From contig NZ_JACJPL010000021.1 in the NCBI RefSeq assembly GCF_014696065.1, positions 1-48,333 on the forward strand: a stretch of DNA of 48,333 nucleotides, given 5' to 3'. The translations under genes and the position numbers were made by a program. Positions within the stretch are counted from its first letter, which is position 1. Each line of letters opens with the position of its first letter. Origin of the DNA: Leptolyngbya sp. FACHB-261 (GTDB lineage: Bacteria > Cyanobacteriota > Cyanobacteriia > FACHB-261). This document shows positions 16,645-25,749 of the stretch, one piece after another. The notes beneath the pieces were generated by a model that saw only the letters and a list, made by a program, of their open reading frames with translations, was not told the origin of the DNA and did not search any database.

Positions 16645-17787
16645 ATGACTTTCTCCTTATCTGAAGCATTACGCGGCTTTGAGCTACGCCAGAGCCACTT
16701 GACGCGACTGTTCCCTGACTATTGCTTGCAGCAACGACAGCAACAGTTGCTCATTAGACTTCAGCCGAGCTTGAATTTCGACCAGTGGCAATCTACCAAT
16801 GCTAGTGAACCTAGCATTGGCGATCCCAATCTTGATGAAGCCAGGGCAAAGCTAACTGCTTATCTCACTCGACAAGCTGAACGTACAGTATCTAGTTGGT
16901 TAACAGGTCTGCCAGTTTCTAAACCCCAACGTCCTTTAAAGCAAAAATTGTGGCAAGGCCTATGTCAGGCTGGCCTGGTTCTGGAATTGCTGATTCGGAT
17001 TCCGGTCTTGTTACTCGAGTTGCTCATAGCTTTCCGGCTTTCACAGCAGGTGCCATTTCAGCATTGGTCACCCGAATCGCGAGCTAAGCTGACACAGCTC
17101 TTGCAATTTCGTCAACTAGTTGAGGATCTAAAGCAGGCCCCCATTAGGGCAGTGCAAATAGATCCAGATTTGGGTAAGGAGAGGCTCAGGCTTTGGGTCG
17201 AGGCAGGTGAGCAGGCCGGTAAGCTGTTGTTTCTGCGTCTTCCTTCCGCTCGTGAGTTACCGCAAAAGCGCAAGCCATTTACTTGGAGATTAAAGCGGCT
17301 GTTGGACTGGCCTGTAGCTCTGGCATTACTGATCTGCCTCAGCCCAATAATGCTTACCCTAGCGTTACTCATCAGGGTTCACTCATCAGGGCCAAGCTTG
17401 GTACGCGAGTGGAGAGTTGGAGCGCGAGGCCAGCTCTTTCGGGTGTTTAAGTTTCGCACTGCGGCAGTGAGTGGTTTAGCCCCGTTGGGTGCTTGGTTAT
17501 GTAAACAAGGCGTTGATAGTCTACCTCAATTGTTGAATGTATTGCGAGGGGAAATGAGCTTGGTGGGTCCACATCCTCGATCACCTGATGAGGTAGCCGA
17601 TATCAAGAGTTCAGCCCGGGCTGTATTTAATGCTCGCCCGGGTCTGATCAGCCCACAACCATCAACTACAGCAGATTTTGAGGCATCTGTTTCTTCGGGC
17701 TGGACCTATATACAGAATTGGTCACTACAGCGGGATCTACGTCTGATGTTGCTAGTAATTCTTAGTTTTCTTGGCGGAAGCAGATAA
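16645..17787 (+). CDS. HepC-like sugar transferase paralogue with damaged active site
   Basis: The C-terminal half has the bacterial sugar-transferase (HepC/WbaP-type) core: a membrane helix (LDWPVALALLICLSPIMLTL), FRVFKFRT, LPQLLNVLRGEMSLVGP. The family's catalytic Asp-Glu dyad lies before LPQL; here it reads Asp-Ser (GVDSLPQL, Ser codon 17518-17520). The segment with DDPRIT between KFRT and the dyad is absent, and the GPRP motif reads GPHP. The N-terminal half (about 200 residues) is divergent, with a hydrophobic stretch at about 110-135. The partner at 18365 has an intact core. This looks like a decayed or repurposed copy. ATG 16645 is preferred over TTG 16633. Confidence 0.8.
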   Translation: MTFSLSEALRGFELRQSHLTRLFPDYCLQQRQQQLLIRLQPSLNFDQWQSTNASEPSIGDPNLDEARAKLTAYLTRQAERTVSSWLTGLPVSKPQRPLKQKLWQGLCQAGLVLELLIRIPVLLLELLIAFRLSQQVPFQHWSPESRAKLTQLLQFRQLVEDLKQAPIRAVQIDPDLGKERLRLWVEAGEQAGKLLFLRLPSARELPQKRKPFTWRLKRLLDWPVALALLICLSPIMLTLALLIRVHSSGPSLVREWRVGARGQLFRVFKFRTAAVSGLAPLGAWLCKQGVDSLPQLLNVLRGEMSLVGPHPRSPDEVADIKSSARAVFNARPGLISPQPSTTADFEASVSSGWTYIQNWSLQRDLRLMLLVILSFLGGSR

Positions 17788-18068
17788 GAATCCCTTTGCT
17801 GATGAAAAGACATGTGACTTTCGATACATCGGGATGTTATGGATCTGTTGCATCGTTCCCCAGCAAAAAGCACCGAGTTTCTTAACCACAAATTAGCCAA
17901 TTACTAAGCTAATCGTCCTGATAATGTCCCTAAGCATTGAATAGATAAGTGGAAAAAGCTACTAGAATGCCCCGTGCTCCTGCGCACTCTAGTTGATCTC
18001 CTAAGTCACTGTTTCAAGCTCGACCCTGTTGATTTCTTAAAGGAATAATGCTGAACACGCTTCCCTCC

Positions 18069-18275
18069 CTAGCTAGTTAGGCTAGTGTTCTCTAGGGGGT
18101 GCTTTCCCCTTAAGTTTTTCAACATCTCAATAAACTTAGGATCAACCACAACCTTGTAGCCTTGCCCCGACTCTTTGCTAATTAAGGTTGTCGTTAATCC
18201 TCCTCCAATCTGTTCAGACAGACGCCGAGAGCGAACTGAACAGGTCCGGATAGCTGATAGGCTAGTTGGTTTAGC
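18069..18275 (-). pseudogene. Unlabelled coding-like fragment, minus strand
   Basis: An open minus-strand frame of 68 codons lies in the gap between the two sugar transferase genes. It has no ATG start, but its translation (about SEQIGGGLTTTLISKESGQG, then YKVVVDPKFIEMLKNLRG) looks like genuine protein rather than antisense noise. The frame is closed upstream by a TAG. It may be the 3' end of a gene whose 5' part was lost or frameshifted. The family is not recognised. Confidence 0.35.
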
Positions 18276-18364
18276 CTATCTAGCTTTCCGGGAGAGATAC
18301 TTATTTAGAAATAGACTGTTCAGTTGAGAGAATTTACTGCTGAAACTCACTCCGGTAGGGCTAG

Positions 18365-19288
18365 ATGAACGCTTCTCAGATCCCAATGCCTCAAGAGAAT
18401 TCTGCTTCCCATCAAGTTCAGGTAGAAGATTCTTGCCCCAATTCCGTTACGTTTGAGCAGCAGCAAGACCGCCTATTCGTAGGCGGATCCACGCAACCTA
18501 GCTCCCAATACTTACTTCTAGAACTCAAATCGCTCGTGAATTGGCTGTATAGATCTTCAGCGCAGCAAATTTACTTAAGCCCAAGTTTGAGTGAGGCTAA
18601 ATTGAAGCTTTGGGCCGATGGTTGTGCCCAGACCAAGAGGCCGGCATTTATTCAGGTTCCTCTTCATTCTGAGTTGCCTCAGAAGCGGAGACCAGTCAGC
18701 TGGTTGTTTAAGCGGTTGATAGATCGCGTTGCTGCTGCGCTGATACTTTTGCTGGTTAGTCCGGTCATGTTGGGTTTGGCCTTGGTGGTTCGAGTTCAGT
18801 CTCCTGGGCCTATTTTCTTTCGGCAGTGGCGGGTAGGTGAGCAGGGCAAGTTATTTCAAGTTCTCAAGTTCCGCACAATGGTCGTGAACGCTGAGCAGTT
18901 GCACCATCAAGTGATGGGTAAACAACAGGGTTTACACAAGCGGGAGGATGATCCCCGCATTACCGCTTCAGGACGGTGGATGCGCAAGTACAGCTTGGAT
19001 GAGTTGCCGCAGTTAATTAATGTGCTGCGAGGGGAAATGAGTTTGGTAGGTCCTCGGCCTTGGGCTTTGTATGATGCAATTCGGATTAGCCCGGAGGGAC
19101 AGAAAAGATTGAATGCGCTGCCGGGTATTACTGGAGCTTGGCAGGTGGAGGCTCGCTCAACGTTGTTGGATTTGGATACGGTGAATCGTTATGACTTGGA
19201 GTATTTAGATGAGTGGTCCCTGTGGCGAGACTTTGAAATTCTACTCATGACAATTCCTAAGGTACTTTCAGGATTTGGAGCCTACTAG
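18365..19288 (+). CDS. HepC-like undecaprenyl-phosphate sugar transferase (intact)
   Basis: The 307-residue product has a short N-terminal region, a membrane helix at about 119-142 (VAAALILLLVSPVMLGLALV), then the full monotopic sugar-1-phosphate transferase core. This comprises FFRQWRVGEQGKLF, VLKFRTM, EDDPRITASGRWMRKYSLDE with the catalytic Asp212-Glu213, LPQLINVLRGEMSLVGPRPW and PGITGAWQVEARS. Such enzymes transfer a sugar phosphate from a UDP-sugar to undecaprenyl phosphate, starting lipid-linked repeat-unit synthesis. The layout is close to cyanobacterial HepC, needed for heterocyst envelope polysaccharide in Nostoc; homologues also occur in species without heterocysts. It is probably the initiating enzyme of this locus. 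Confidence 0.9.
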   Translation: MNASQIPMPQENSASHQVQVEDSCPNSVTFEQQQDRLFVGGSTQPSSQYLLLELKSLVNWLYRSSAQQIYLSPSLSEAKLKLWADGCAQTKRPAFIQVPLHSELPQKRRPVSWLFKRLIDRVAAALILLLVSPVMLGLALVVRVQSPGPIFFRQWRVGEQGKLFQVLKFRTMVVNAEQLHHQVMGKQQGLHKREDDPRITASGRWMRKYSLDELPQLINVLRGEMSLVGPRPWALYDAIRISPEGQKRLNALPGITGAWQVEARSTLLDLDTVNRYDLEYLDEWSLWRDFEILLMTIPKVLSGFGAY

Positions 19289-19486
19289 TTAGATCGTTGA
19301 GAACAATAATTTCTCAAGCTTCCAACTTCTAAACTTATTTCTGTTGAGTGTTATAATCTAGCGAAGCCTATCGATTGCATAGTGGCTAACGAATATCTTA
19401 TGGTAGTCTATTACCCCTCTTTCAATCCTTTTCACGATTGAGCACAAAGGCACTGCTTCTTGGCCCTATTGTTGGAGAAAACCTAA

Positions 19487-20344
19487 ATGTTTGGTGTCAC
19501 TGTAAACCACTTCCATAAGCAAAATTACCCTGCATCAGTTAAGAAGTCTACAGAATTCTCACTAGCACTCCTAAAAAATTGCCCAGAGGTGACCTCAATA
19601 ATTCTGGTGGATGGCTCAACCGAACAAGATTTAGAATTGAAAAATTACTGTGAATCTCTAGGTGTAATTTACAAACATGCTGGGAGGTTAATGTCATTCG
19701 CAGAGGCCTATAATTATGGAGCAAGCTTCTTAAAAGAGGACTGGATTACTACAATGGCATCTGATATTTACGTTTATCCGGACACCTTTTCCAAGTTCAA
19801 AGAGTTCATAGAAAAGCATAAGCACCTAAGTATTGGATGCCTGATTCCATATTTATCGACAAGTGATTTTCCAGTACAACAAACCTCCCAAACAGCTAGA
19901 AGGCACAACTGTTATGCTTCTGTAATGACCTTTAATCTGAACATATTTCCAAAGCATGTATTCAAAAGTATTGGAGGTTTGTCCACAAAATACACTGGTA
20001 ACTTCAATGACATCAAGGCAAGTTTAGAGTTGCAGAGGCTAGGCCTGGAGATTTTTCTTGTAGATGTATATGTACAGCATTATGGGAGTTTGACGCTCCG
20101 CCATGGCAGTAATGCCAGCAGTAGTCAACATGACAAAGAAAGATTTTACCTAGAGCATCCTGAGCTTACGTGTGAAGGCGGACTTTGGAATTTAAGACTT
20201 GACTATTTTTTCCGCAGCCCTATTATTAAATATATATATCGTCTTTCTAGTAATATTCGAAATCGAAATGTTAGGGAGAGATTGATAGGACTTGGAGGGT
20301 GGGTGTATAGATTTGTTCCTAGGCTTCAGCGAATTGATTCTTAG
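19487..20344 (+). CDS. GT-A-like (family 2-type) glycosyltransferase
   Basis: The 285-residue product begins MFGVTVNHFHKQNY and shows the GT-A pattern: SIILVDGSTEQDLELKN (about residues 37-53), a SFAEAYNYGASFLKEDW helix-turn, and MASDIYVYPDTF with an acidic SD metal-binding motif (about residues 90-101). The second half has the acceptor-binding region with conserved His, Gly and Asp residues. It is likely to add a sugar to the lipid-linked repeat unit; donor and acceptor are unknown. GGAG lies upstream of the ATG. Sequence around here is AT-richer than the flanking sugar transferase genes, suggesting acquisition. Confidence 0.75.
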   Translation: MFGVTVNHFHKQNYPASVKKSTEFSLALLKNCPEVTSIILVDGSTEQDLELKNYCESLGVIYKHAGRLMSFAEAYNYGASFLKEDWITTMASDIYVYPDTFSKFKEFIEKHKHLSIGCLIPYLSTSDFPVQQTSQTARRHNCYASVMTFNLNIFPKHVFKSIGGLSTKYTGNFNDIKASLELQRLGLEIFLVDVYVQHYGSLTLRHGSNASSSQHDKERFYLEHPELTCEGGLWNLRLDYFFRSPIIKYIYRLSSNIRNRNVRERLIGLGGWVYRFVPRLQRIDS

Positions 20345-20375
20345 ACGTTTAGCCTTGACAAAAAAACAACTGAGG

Positions 20376-20406
20376 TAGCATCAGCTCTAGTGCAGAGCTG
20401 ATGCTA
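20376..20406 (+). terminator. Hairpin, possible terminator or attenuator
   Basis: TAGCATCAGCTCT and its exact complement form a 13-bp stem with a 5-base loop just after the glycosyltransferase gene. It has only a weak T tract on the plus strand, so read-through into the flippase is possible. Confidence 0.6.
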
Positions 20407-20509
20407 TAGTGTCGTAAATTCCATTTTCCGTGTAGACCCATTGAGAGAAAATTCAGGTGTTCAGAACTAGCCTTAATTGTTCATTAACAAGCAGGCTTCT
20501 AGATAAGTC

Positions 20510-20626
20510 ATGAGCAAAATGCCTATAAAGATCTCAGCTTGGGTTAAAAAGAAGGCTGTTAAAATTACCTCTTGGCCGAATAAAGTTGACACTGCTGTTC
20601 TTTATATTGAGGTAAGAAATGAGTAG
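20510..20626 (+). CDS. 38-residue leader-like ORF overlapping wzx
   Basis: A short frame beginning MSKMPIKISAWVKKKAVKIT ends 8 bases inside the flippase gene, so the two are positioned for translational coupling. The peptide is strongly basic in its first half. It could be a leader peptide, the remnant of a longer gene, or chance. There is no clear ribosome-binding site. I keep it as a candidate only. Confidence 0.25.
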   Translation: MSKMPIKISAWVKKKAVKITSWPNKVDTAVLYIEVRNE

Positions 20627-22190
20627 TTTTCTCACTAAAGCTGTTAAAAATTCTACATGGACAGGAATTGGATCACTTGGTACCGCGATTCTAGGTTTTC
20701 TATTCGCAGGTACCACTATCCGCTGGTTGGGAGAGGCAGAGGCAGGGTTTGCCATTGCTATTAGCACCATTGCTGGAATTAACAATACTTTTAGTGGCTT
20801 AGGTTTAGGTGCTGCTGCTACTCGAGTTATCAGTAGAGCTTATGCTGAAAACGATACCGAAACGATAAAAAAAGTGACTGGCGTTTGTTTCTCAGTATCA
20901 CTTGCTTTTGGTCTTTTAGGGTTTCTTTTATTTACTGGAGGTGCCTCAGCCATCGTGGGTTGGGCAAAGTATGAGGGCGATCCTACCAAAGGGCAATGGT
21001 ATTGCATCTTAGCTGGTTTATTCTTTCTCTTTAGTCAAATCTCAAACTACTTCATCATTTTACTGACCTCTATACAACGCTTTGATTGGGAGGCCAAGCT
21101 TGTTCTTGCTTTTAATTTAGCGAATGGGCTGGGTGGACTCATCTTACTCAGAATGTTTCCCAGTATTCTTACAATCGGCTTCACCTTAACCACAGTGTCT
21201 GCTATTCAAGCGTTGTCAGGGGGGCTGATCGTTGCGAAGTTATTTGGTTTTTATTCATTACCCTCTTGGCACAAGGCAACATTTTTAGAGCTTTGGTCTT
21301 TTGGACGCTGGATGTATTTAACTCAAATCATGGGTTCGCTGGCGAATGGACTAGACAAAGTTTTTCTAGTCTCCTTATTTGGTAGTGCCTCTTTGCCCTT
21401 TTATACCTTTGCTCAGAGAATCTATCAGACTGTTCATACTACGCTGGTGAGCCAAGCGAAATACTTGTTCCCCATGCTTGCAGCACAGGGAAAAGAGATT
21501 GATATAGTTGCTGAGAGAACCGAGGAGCGCTTGTGTTGGTTCATTAGCTTAATCGCTAGCCTTATCTACTCGGGGCTAATTATTGCTGGACCAGCTCTAA
21601 TGACCGTTATTGTTAACATCCAGTTTGCTAGAAATGCTGCATTCCAACTGTTTATTTTCTCTTGCGTTGGCTACATTCAAGCTTATTCAATCGTGCCATT
21701 CTTCTTTGGTTTAAGCAAAGGTGACGCAAAGGGAAATTGGATATACCAAACTATCACCGGGGTTGGAATTCTTCCTCTTATAATCCTGTCGTCTCTTGTA
21801 CTTGGCTTTAAGTATGCGGTCCTTGGAAATTTAATGATCTTAGTAGGGGTTATTTATCTTGCTCGACGTGGCAAAGCCAAAGTAGATTGGCAAACTTTCA
21901 TGTTCCAGTTAGTCAGTCCTCTGTATTCATCCCTGCTGATAATGGGTCTAGCATGTGTAATACATCTTGTTCTAACTCTTCAGAACGCCACTGTTATTAC
22001 ACAGTTTGTGGCAATGGGGGCTTTTTATCTGCTGGTACTATTCTCAATTGCCCGTCTCGAACAGAAGTATCTAGGTGGAAGACATCGATTAGAAACGCTT
22101 GGGCGTGCTCTATCCTTGATTCTATCCAAGTTAGGACTCCCCAGCGAGTTTTTCTTGCGTATACTTGGCATTCCAGTTTTAAGTAAGTAG
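20619..22190 (+). CDS. Wzx-type polysaccharide flippase
   Basis: A 523-residue hydrophobic protein with about 12-14 predicted transmembrane helices, of the MATE/MOP-superfamily flippase type. It opens with MSSFLTKAVKNSTWTGIG and a Gly/Ala-rich first helix (GTAILGFLFAGTTI). Internal signatures include FAQRIYQTVHTTLVSQAKYL, typical of oligosaccharide flippases. It would move undecaprenyl-linked repeat units from the cytoplasmic to the periplasmic face for polymerisation. A GAGG purine tract precedes the ATG. The gene ends 15 bases before the next start. Confidence 0.88.
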   Translation: MSSFLTKAVKNSTWTGIGSLGTAILGFLFAGTTIRWLGEAEAGFAIAISTIAGINNTFSGLGLGAAATRVISRAYAENDTETIKKVTGVCFSVSLAFGLLGFLLFTGGASAIVGWAKYEGDPTKGQWYCILAGLFFLFSQISNYFIILLTSIQRFDWEAKLVLAFNLANGLGGLILLRMFPSILTIGFTLTTVSAIQALSGGLIVAKLFGFYSLPSWHKATFLELWSFGRWMYLTQIMGSLANGLDKVFLVSLFGSASLPFYTFAQRIYQTVHTTLVSQAKYLFPMLAAQGKEIDIVAERTEERLCWFISLIASLIYSGLIIAGPALMTVIVNIQFARNAAFQLFIFSCVGYIQAYSIVPFFFGLSKGDAKGNWIYQTITGVGILPLIILSSLVLGFKYAVLGNLMILVGVIYLARRGKAKVDWQTFMFQLVSPLYSSLLIMGLACVIHLVLTLQNATVITQFVAMGAFYLLVLFSIARLEQKYLGGRHRLETLGRALSLILSKLGLPSEFFLRILGIPVLSK

Positions 22191-22205
22191 GAGTTATAGC
22201 AACCA

Positions 22206-23399
22206 TTGAAGACTATCGCGCTTATTGACACTGCCTGGACTGGTCACCATCCAACCTATTTCAAGCTTTTTACTAAGACTCTATTGGAATTGGGGCATCA
22301 GGTTATGGCTTTCTGTCCTGAGCCTGATCAATTAAGAGAGCAGATCAGTCAGAATTGTCCAATTTTGAGCGAGCGACTTCATGCATTTAAGATCTGTGAA
22401 CCACAGCTCAGCCAATTTCCAATTCCGAAACTACGTGCAACACTCACTACGCTGGCACGGTGGCGTTCTGCCTCAGCTAGCCTTAGCAAGGCTATTGCAA
22501 CAGTTGGAACTTCTCCTGACCTAGTCTTCTTCTGTTGGATTGATCATTATCTAGGAGCCTATCTGTTGAAATATTGGGTGGACAAAGTTTTCCCTTACCA
22601 ATGGTCTGGGCTGTACTTCCATCCAACTTATTTAAGATTAGAACAAGAGCGTATACCCAAGAATTCTGCTCTTAAGTCTTCCTCCTGTTCAACTGTCGCG
22701 ATCCTTGACGAGGGAGTTACCGAAAAACTAAAGGATGTTATGGGAGGAAAACCTGTCATAACGTTCCCTGACTTTACAGATGAATCCTCTCCTGATCTTG
22801 ACTTTCCAGTTGTAGGGGAAATTCAGCGAAAAGCTAATGGAAGAACAATAGTCAGCCTACTGGGATCTCTGCAAAAACGAAAGGGCTTTTTAACCCTTCT
22901 AGAAATTGCTCAGAGATCAACGGAACGAGATTGGTTCTTCGTCTTCGCTGGCTATCTAAATGAAAATACCTTCTCTCCACAGGAGTTAGCCAGGATACAA
23001 GATTTTGTTGAAACAACACCATCAAACTGCCTTTTTCATTTTGAACGAATTCCTGATGAACCCCAGTTCAATGCTTTAGTTGATGTATGCGATATTTTAT
23101 GGGTTGTGTACGATAATTTTCCTCATAGCAGCAATATGCTTGCCAAAGCAGCCGTTTTTCAAAAACCTGTGCTTGCAAGTAACACTTTCTGTATTGGTGA
23201 GAGGGTTCGCCAATTTCAACTAGGCTTAGGGATTGATGAGGGGGATGTAGATCAAGGTATAAAAGCTCTAGCTCAGTTATGTGGTTTGAGTCACAAAGGC
23301 AGCTCGTCAGAACTACAATTTGGCTTTGAAAGCTACAAATGCTTACACTCGACTAAACAACTTAAGATAGCGTTTAAGGCTGTTCTAGATTTAATCTGA
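22206..23399 (+). CDS. GT4-like glycosyltransferase
   Basis: The 397-residue product starts at a TTG preceded by GGAG; the N-terminus IALIDTAWTGHHPTYFKLF is the donor-lobe entry typical of GT-B enzymes. The C-terminal domain has IVSLLGSLQKRKGFLTLLEI (about residues 215-234, cf. the GxxxxxKG motif of GT4) and NMLAKAAVFQKPVLASN near the usual sugar-nucleotide-binding site. The usual E-x7-E pair is not clear. It lies within a run of closely spaced plus-strand genes. Donor and linkage unknown; the GT-B fold is reasonably sure. Confidence 0.72.
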   Translation: MKTIALIDTAWTGHHPTYFKLFTKTLLELGHQVMAFCPEPDQLREQISQNCPILSERLHAFKICEPQLSQFPIPKLRATLTTLARWRSASASLSKAIATVGTSPDLVFFCWIDHYLGAYLLKYWVDKVFPYQWSGLYFHPTYLRLEQERIPKNSALKSSSCSTVAILDEGVTEKLKDVMGGKPVITFPDFTDESSPDLDFPVVGEIQRKANGRTIVSLLGSLQKRKGFLTLLEIAQRSTERDWFFVFAGYLNENTFSPQELARIQDFVETTPSNCLFHFERIPDEPQFNALVDVCDILWVVYDNFPHSSNMLAKAAVFQKPVLASNTFCIGERVRQFQLGLGIDEGDVDQGIKALAQLCGLSHKGSSSELQFGFESYKCLHSTKQLKIAFKAVLDLI

Positions 23400-23452
23400 A
23401 CTTTCTAAAGAGATTAGCCCTATTGCATTACCGACATTTAGAGACTGAGGCT

Positions 23453-24769
23453 ATGGTGACATCAATCAAAACAACGACTAAACCGGCTACGTACTACATT
23501 CTATTAATCATTGCTTTTATTGGTTTTTACGGGAGCCTACTAATTATTTTTGCTCGAGATACTACCCTGGCTCGTGGAGGGGTACTTCCTTTAAGTAATG
23601 CGCTGACTTATATGGCCCTGCTCCTTCCAGTAGGTTGCGCTTTTTATGTAGATCCTATGTTTCGTTCCTGGCTTACGAGCCCGTGGGGGATTTGCTATAT
23701 CCTAGCCATGATTTATTACGCTATTTTAGGCATCCTTCAAGAATTTGATGCTCTTTTTTTTGCATCGGATTTGTACCTGGTTATAGCACTGCTTACAGGT
23801 ATGGCGCTGTTTAGATTGGCCATGAGGTTGCCAAATCCTGAATTTCATTTTTCTGTTCCCGCTCTAGTTTCTACGTTTATCTTGCACTATGCATATTTAT
23901 ATGCAGTTCCTGTAAGTGAGGTATTTGAGTCAGCCAGGCTGCTTACTCAGAACAATATTGGTTATGTTTATTCTGCCGTTTTACTGCCTCTAACTGGCCT
24001 CGGACTAGGTACATTAGCACGAAAAAACTTAGTTTGGTTTGGAGTGTTTTTGCTATCTATTGTGATACATGTTTACAACGGCGTGTTGGTGGGTTCAACT
24101 CGGTCAATTGCACTGAGCTTAGCTACAGTTCTTCTATTCTCTACAGTAGGTGCTTTGTATAAAATTCACCAAGGGGTAATTACTAAAGCTAAGTCTGTAT
24201 ATGGAAAATCTATCATCTTAGCAGTTATTTGCTCCTTAGGAATATTGCTAGCTATCCTGAGCGGTAATCTTTTCGCGACTTCTAGCACCATTGCTGCGAG
24301 GCAAAATGATGACACAGGAGCCCTTCGGATTATTGAAAAGGATTCGGCGTTTGCTGAGTTGAGTGACTTTCAATATTATTTCGGAGGTGGGTTGGGCCAT
24401 ACCTTTCAATCAACTCAAGGGTATGAAAGCTCTGCTCTTCATATCAGCATCTACACTTTCTGGCTAAAATTCGGTGGTATCGTTTTCTGGCCCATTGCTA
24501 TTTTCCTGTACATAGTTATGCCGCTCACATTCTTTATAGCTTGGTTGAAACCTGATTATTTTGACTCAAAACTGCGCAGTGCAATTTTGGTAGTTCTTCC
24601 AGGCTTATTCGGCTGGGTTTTCTTGCTTTCTATCTCCGGTGGATATTCGGAACATTCATTTTTAGGTGCCGGCTTCTCTCTAGGAGTATTCCTGCACGTG
24701 AAGCAACAAGGCCTTTACCCCTTATTGCCAACTTCACGAATTAAAACTTTTGAGAACAGCGCTCAATAA
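23453..24769 (+). CDS. Wzy-like O-antigen/EPS polymerase
   Basis: The product has about 438 residues and about 10-12 transmembrane helices, plus a large periplasmic loop at about 290-345 of the encoded protein (RQNDDTGALRIIEKDSAFAE and FQYYFGGGLGHTFQ). This layout is typical of Wzy polymerases, which join lipid-linked repeat units. Sequence identity among Wzy proteins is very low, so the assignment rests on topology and on its place next to Wzx and several glycosyltransferases. ATG 23453 (MVTSIKTTTKP) is chosen rather than an upstream TTG at 23423. Confidence 0.75.
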   Translation: MVTSIKTTTKPATYYILLIIAFIGFYGSLLIIFARDTTLARGGVLPLSNALTYMALLLPVGCAFYVDPMFRSWLTSPWGICYILAMIYYAILGILQEFDALFFASDLYLVIALLTGMALFRLAMRLPNPEFHFSVPALVSTFILHYAYLYAVPVSEVFESARLLTQNNIGYVYSAVLLPLTGLGLGTLARKNLVWFGVFLLSIVIHVYNGVLVGSTRSIALSLATVLLFSTVGALYKIHQGVITKAKSVYGKSIILAVICSLGILLAILSGNLFATSSTIAARQNDDTGALRIIEKDSAFAELSDFQYYFGGGLGHTFQSTQGYESSALHISIYTFWLKFGGIVFWPIAIFLYIVMPLTFFIAWLKPDYFDSKLRSAILVVLPGLFGWVFLLSISGGYSEHSFLGAGFSLGVFLHVKQQGLYPLLPTSRIKTFENSAQ

Positions 24770-24787
24770 AACGCGAGGCGATTAGCG

Positions 24788-25711
24788 ATGATTCATAGAC
24801 AGTTAAGAACCCCAGTTGTATTTTTGATTTTCAATCGGGCCGACACAACAGAGAAAGTATTCGAGGCTATCCGCCAAGCAGCACCGCCTATGCTCTTAGT
24901 GGTTGCTGATGGTCCTCGTCAAGATCGTTTAGGTGAAGCAGAAAGATGTGCTGTTACTCGTGCCATCATTGACCGCGTCGACTGGGATTGTAAAGTCTTA
25001 ACTAACTACTCTGATATTAATCTGGGTTGCAGGAAACGTGTTTCTAGTGGATTGGCTTGGGCATTTGAAATCGTTGATGAGGCAATCATCCTTGAAGATG
25101 ACTGCTTACCACATCCTACATTTTTTCAATTCTGCGATGAACTGCTTGAGCGCTATCGGTACGATCAGAGAGTAATGTCTATTGCTGGCACAAACTTTCA
25201 CTTTGGCAATAGAAAAACCGAATACAGTTATTATCTGTCTCTCTACCATGATTGCTGGGGATGGGCAACATGGAAAAGGGCATGGCAATACTATGATGCT
25301 GATATGAAGCTTTGGCCAGAAATGCTACGGAGCAACTTCCTGATCAATAAGCTCCGTAGCTCACGAGCGGCTAAGTATTGGTTTGAGAAGTTTCAGCTAG
25401 CATATCAAAATCGTGTAGATAGTTGGTTTTATCGTTGGCTGCTCTCCTGTTGGCTGCAAAGTGGTCTTAGTGTTGTTCCTAGTGTAAATATGGTTTCTAA
25501 CATCGGCTTTGGTTCAGAAGCGACTCACACCGTTGGTGGTGTAAGCCCTTTTGCAAATATGCAAACAGAAGCGATCAATTTTCCCCTAGAGCACCCATCC
25601 TTCATCTTACAGAATGTTGAAGCTGATAACTTTACTCAAAGCTCTAGATTTTACGCTGAGCGACCAGGTTTTTTAGCGCGTTTAAAAACGAAAGTAAAAA
25701 AGATATTTTAG
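24788..25711 (+). CDS. GT-A glycosyltransferase, HlpA/GNT-I-like
   Basis: The 307-residue product begins with PVVFLIFNRADTTEKVFEAI and has an acidic DxD-type motif ILEDDCLPHPTFFQF (about residues 100-114), then the conserved SLYHDCWGWATWKRAWQYY (about 156-174). These features mark a family often annotated hemolytic-protein HlpA-like or nucleotide-diphospho-sugar transferase, found in many surface polysaccharide loci. Donor and acceptor are unknown. A GAGG tract precedes the ATG. It lies between the polymerase and two acyltransferase genes. Confidence 0.78.
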   Translation: MIHRQLRTPVVFLIFNRADTTEKVFEAIRQAAPPMLLVVADGPRQDRLGEAERCAVTRAIIDRVDWDCKVLTNYSDINLGCRKRVSSGLAWAFEIVDEAIILEDDCLPHPTFFQFCDELLERYRYDQRVMSIAGTNFHFGNRKTEYSYYLSLYHDCWGWATWKRAWQYYDADMKLWPEMLRSNFLINKLRSSRAAKYWFEKFQLAYQNRVDSWFYRWLLSCWLQSGLSVVPSVNMVSNIGFGSEATHTVGGVSPFANMQTEAINFPLEHPSFILQNVEADNFTQSSRFYAERPGFLARLKTKVKKIF

Positions 25712-25749
25712 AGTAGAAAACAAAGCGGTAGTAATATTGGGTTACAAGT

